A DNA stretch of 5,438 nucleotides from Thermoleophilia bacterium (GTDB lineage: Bacteria; Actinomycetota; Thermoleophilia; Gaiellales; Gaiellaceae). The DNA lies in assembly GCA_013362295.1 (NCBI GenBank), contig JABFWJ010000217.1:1-5438 (forward strand), written 5' to 3'. Below are positions 4,237 to 5,438 of this stretch, piece after piece. The notes below the pieces were generated by a model. That model was not told the DNA's origin. It was given only the letters and a program-made list of their open reading frames with translations, and ran no database searches. Each line of letters begins with the position of its first letter. Position 1 is the first letter of the stretch. The translations under genes and the position numbers were made by a program.

Positions 4237-5438
4237 GTGCAGCGCACGGTTGTCGTCATCGTCCTCGCCCTGCTTGCGCTCGGAGCGCCTTCGGGCGCGG
4301 CGGCGCACGCCACGCTCGTCCGCACCGCACCGGCCGACGGCGCAGTCCTCGACCGGTCGCCGCGTGTCGTCCGCGTCGAGTTCGACGATCGCGTTCGCGC
4401 AGCCTCCGGCAACGCGGCGGTCGCCAACGACACCGGCGCATCCGTGCTTTCGGGACCGGCGCGGGCGTCCGGCCGCGCGCTCCTCCTCCCGCTGCGCGAC
4501 GGGTTGAAGGACGGGGCGTACAGCGTCCGCTGGAGCCTCGTCTCCGACGACGGGCATCGAGAGCAGGGCGTGCTCGCGTTCGCAGTCGGTAGCGGAGCCT
4601 CGTCGCCGCGCTCGGTGCTCGGCGCCTCCGCCCCGCTCGCCTGGAACAACATCGTGCTGCGCTCGCTGTACTTCCTGGGGCTGCTCGCCGCGGCCGGCGC
4701 GACGGTCTTCTGGCTGCTGAACCGGAGGACCCTCGGCGAACGCGCCCGCGCGGCCTTCGCTCACCTCCTCTTCTTCGCGCTGCTCGCGGCCTTTCTCGGC
4801 GGGAGCGGGATCGTCGACACGGCGCCTTCCGGAACGCGCTTCGCACTCGTGATCAGGATCGCGGTCACGCTCGCGCTCGTCGGTAGTGCCGCGGCCGCGC
4901 TCGCGCCGAGCCTCCCCGTGCTGCTGTACGTCGCGGGCGCGTGCTCGCTCGCGCTGCTCGCGGCGCCGCCGCTCGCCGGCCACCCGCTCGACCGCGACCA
5001 GCCGCGCGTCCTCGCCGCGCTCGTCGATGTTGTGCACGTCGCGTCCGCAGCGGTCTGGATCGGGGGGCTGCTCGCCCTCGTCTACGCGCTCCCGCGCGCG
5101 ACCGCCGAAGGCCCGGCGCGTGCGGCCGCCGTGCGCCGGTTCTCGGCGTCCGCGTTCGTGGCCGTCGCCGTGCTCGCGCTGTCAGGCCTCGGCCGCGCTC
5201 TCACGGAGTTTTCAGCCGTGCACCAGATCTGGTCGACGTCCTACGGGCAGACGGTGATCGTGAAGTCCGCACTGTTCGCGCTGCTGCTCCCTCTCGGCTG
5301 GGTGAACCGGACGTTCCTGATCGCCGCGTTCGGGCGACTACGCAGGTCCGCGCTCGCGGAGGTCGCTCTACTCGCCGGCGTCGTCGTCGCCGTCGCCGTG
5401 CTCACGGAGCTGCGCCCGGGCCGGGTGGTGACGCGAGC
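4237..5438 (+). CDS. CopC-CopD fusion copper-handling membrane protein (3' end outside window)
   Basis: The first 400 residues of a fused copper-binding CopC domain and CopD-type membrane domain are visible (YcnJ-like architecture), probably acting in copper uptake or supply. A signal peptide (1-23, ending GAAA) places His24 at the mature N-terminus, as in CopC proteins. The CopC domain (24-118) begins HATLVRTAPADG and ends near VRWSLVSDDGHREQG, where D105 and H107 match the Asp-x-His of the Cu(II) site. The CopD part starts near 137 and shows about seven hydrophobic segments. His residues include H249, H267 (HVASAAVWIGG, the conserved CopD helix) and H329 (VHQIW). The visible end, LTELRPGR (389-396), is the conserved end of CopD domains, so any remaining part would be an extra C-terminal domain or tail. 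No Met follows the initiator, so no Met-rich Cu(I) site exists. The GTG at 4237 is chosen because it gives a signal peptide and follows a -10 box. Confidence 0.92.
   Translation, partial: MQRTVVVIVLALLALGAPSGAAAHATLVRTAPADGAVLDRSPRVVRVEFDDRVRAASGNAAVANDTGASVLSGPARASGRALLLPLRDGLKDGAYSVRWSLVSDDGHREQGVLAFAVGSGASSPRSVLGASAPLAWNNIVLRSLYFLGLLAAAGATVFWLLNRRTLGERARAAFAHLLFFALLAAFLGGSGIVDTAPSGTRFALVIRIAVTLALVGSAAAALAPSLPVLLYVAGACSLALLAAPPLAGHPLDRDQPRVLAALVDVVHVASAAVWIGGLLALVYALPRATAEGPARAAAVRRFSASAFVAVAVLALSGLGRALTEFSAVHQIWSTSYGQTVIVKSALFALLLPLGWVNRTFLIAAFGRLRRSALAEVALLAGVVVAVAVLTELRPGRVVTR

Noticed and set aside
3336..4652. 438-codon open frame on the minus strand
   Set aside because: It runs antisense through the LCP, GlsB and CopC-CopD genes and overlaps fmdB out of frame. 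Composition is low-complexity Arg/Ala/Ser, with no family motif.
4222..5037. 271-codon open frame on the minus strand opposite CopC-CopD
   Set aside because: It is antisense to a clear CopC-CopD coding region and is made mostly of Arg, Glu, Ala and Gly.

Overview
The window looks like an ordinary chromosomal segment of a GC-rich actinobacterium. The third codon positions are almost all G or C. GTG starts, LCP, CopC-CopD and FmdB proteins, and -10-like TANNNT boxes placed just before start codons all fit. The FmdB and ROK zinc-motif variants suggest the deep-branching class Thermoleophilia (Gaiellales or Solirubrobacterales), but that is an impression from memory of the families and was not checked by a search. 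I see no tRNA or rRNA gene, insertion sequence, prophage, CRISPR array or toxin-antitoxin pair.

Layout. Positions 1-577 (-) hold the N-terminal part of a secreted M23/LytM-fold protein whose catalytic residues are partly lost; its gene runs off the left edge. It has its own promoter, with a tandem 11-bp repeat just upstream that looks like a response-regulator site. Next on the minus strand comes a two-gene operon read from right to left: a ROK-family sugar kinase (1479-2351), then rsmI (675-1472), which encodes the 16S rRNA 2'-O-methyltransferase. The two are 6 bp apart and joined by a perfect hairpin. A 26-bp divergent spacer separates the ROK gene from an LCP (LytR-CpsA-Psr) cell-wall ligase gene (2378-3568, +). 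The LCP gene is followed after 10 bp by a small GlsB/YeaQ-type membrane protein (3579-3854, +). That pair converges, with only 8 bp between stop codons, on an FmdB-type zinc-ribbon gene (3863-4171, -). The last gene, divergent from fmdB, is a CopC-CopD fusion (4237 to beyond 5438, +) that runs off the right edge.

How the genes relate. The envelope theme is clear: an M23-fold protein (cell-wall hydrolase or hydrolase regulator), an LCP ligase, a small stress-type membrane protein and a copper-handling membrane protein. The sugar kinase and RsmI are housekeeping functions. Every gene resembles a known family, and I do not find a new multi-gene system. The less ordinary signals are in gene control: overlapping divergent -10 boxes, probable leaderless starts, a hairpin that could couple ROK and rsmI translation, and competing hairpins over the convergent stop codons. 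The catalytic-residue loss in the M23 protein is the most notable protein-level observation.
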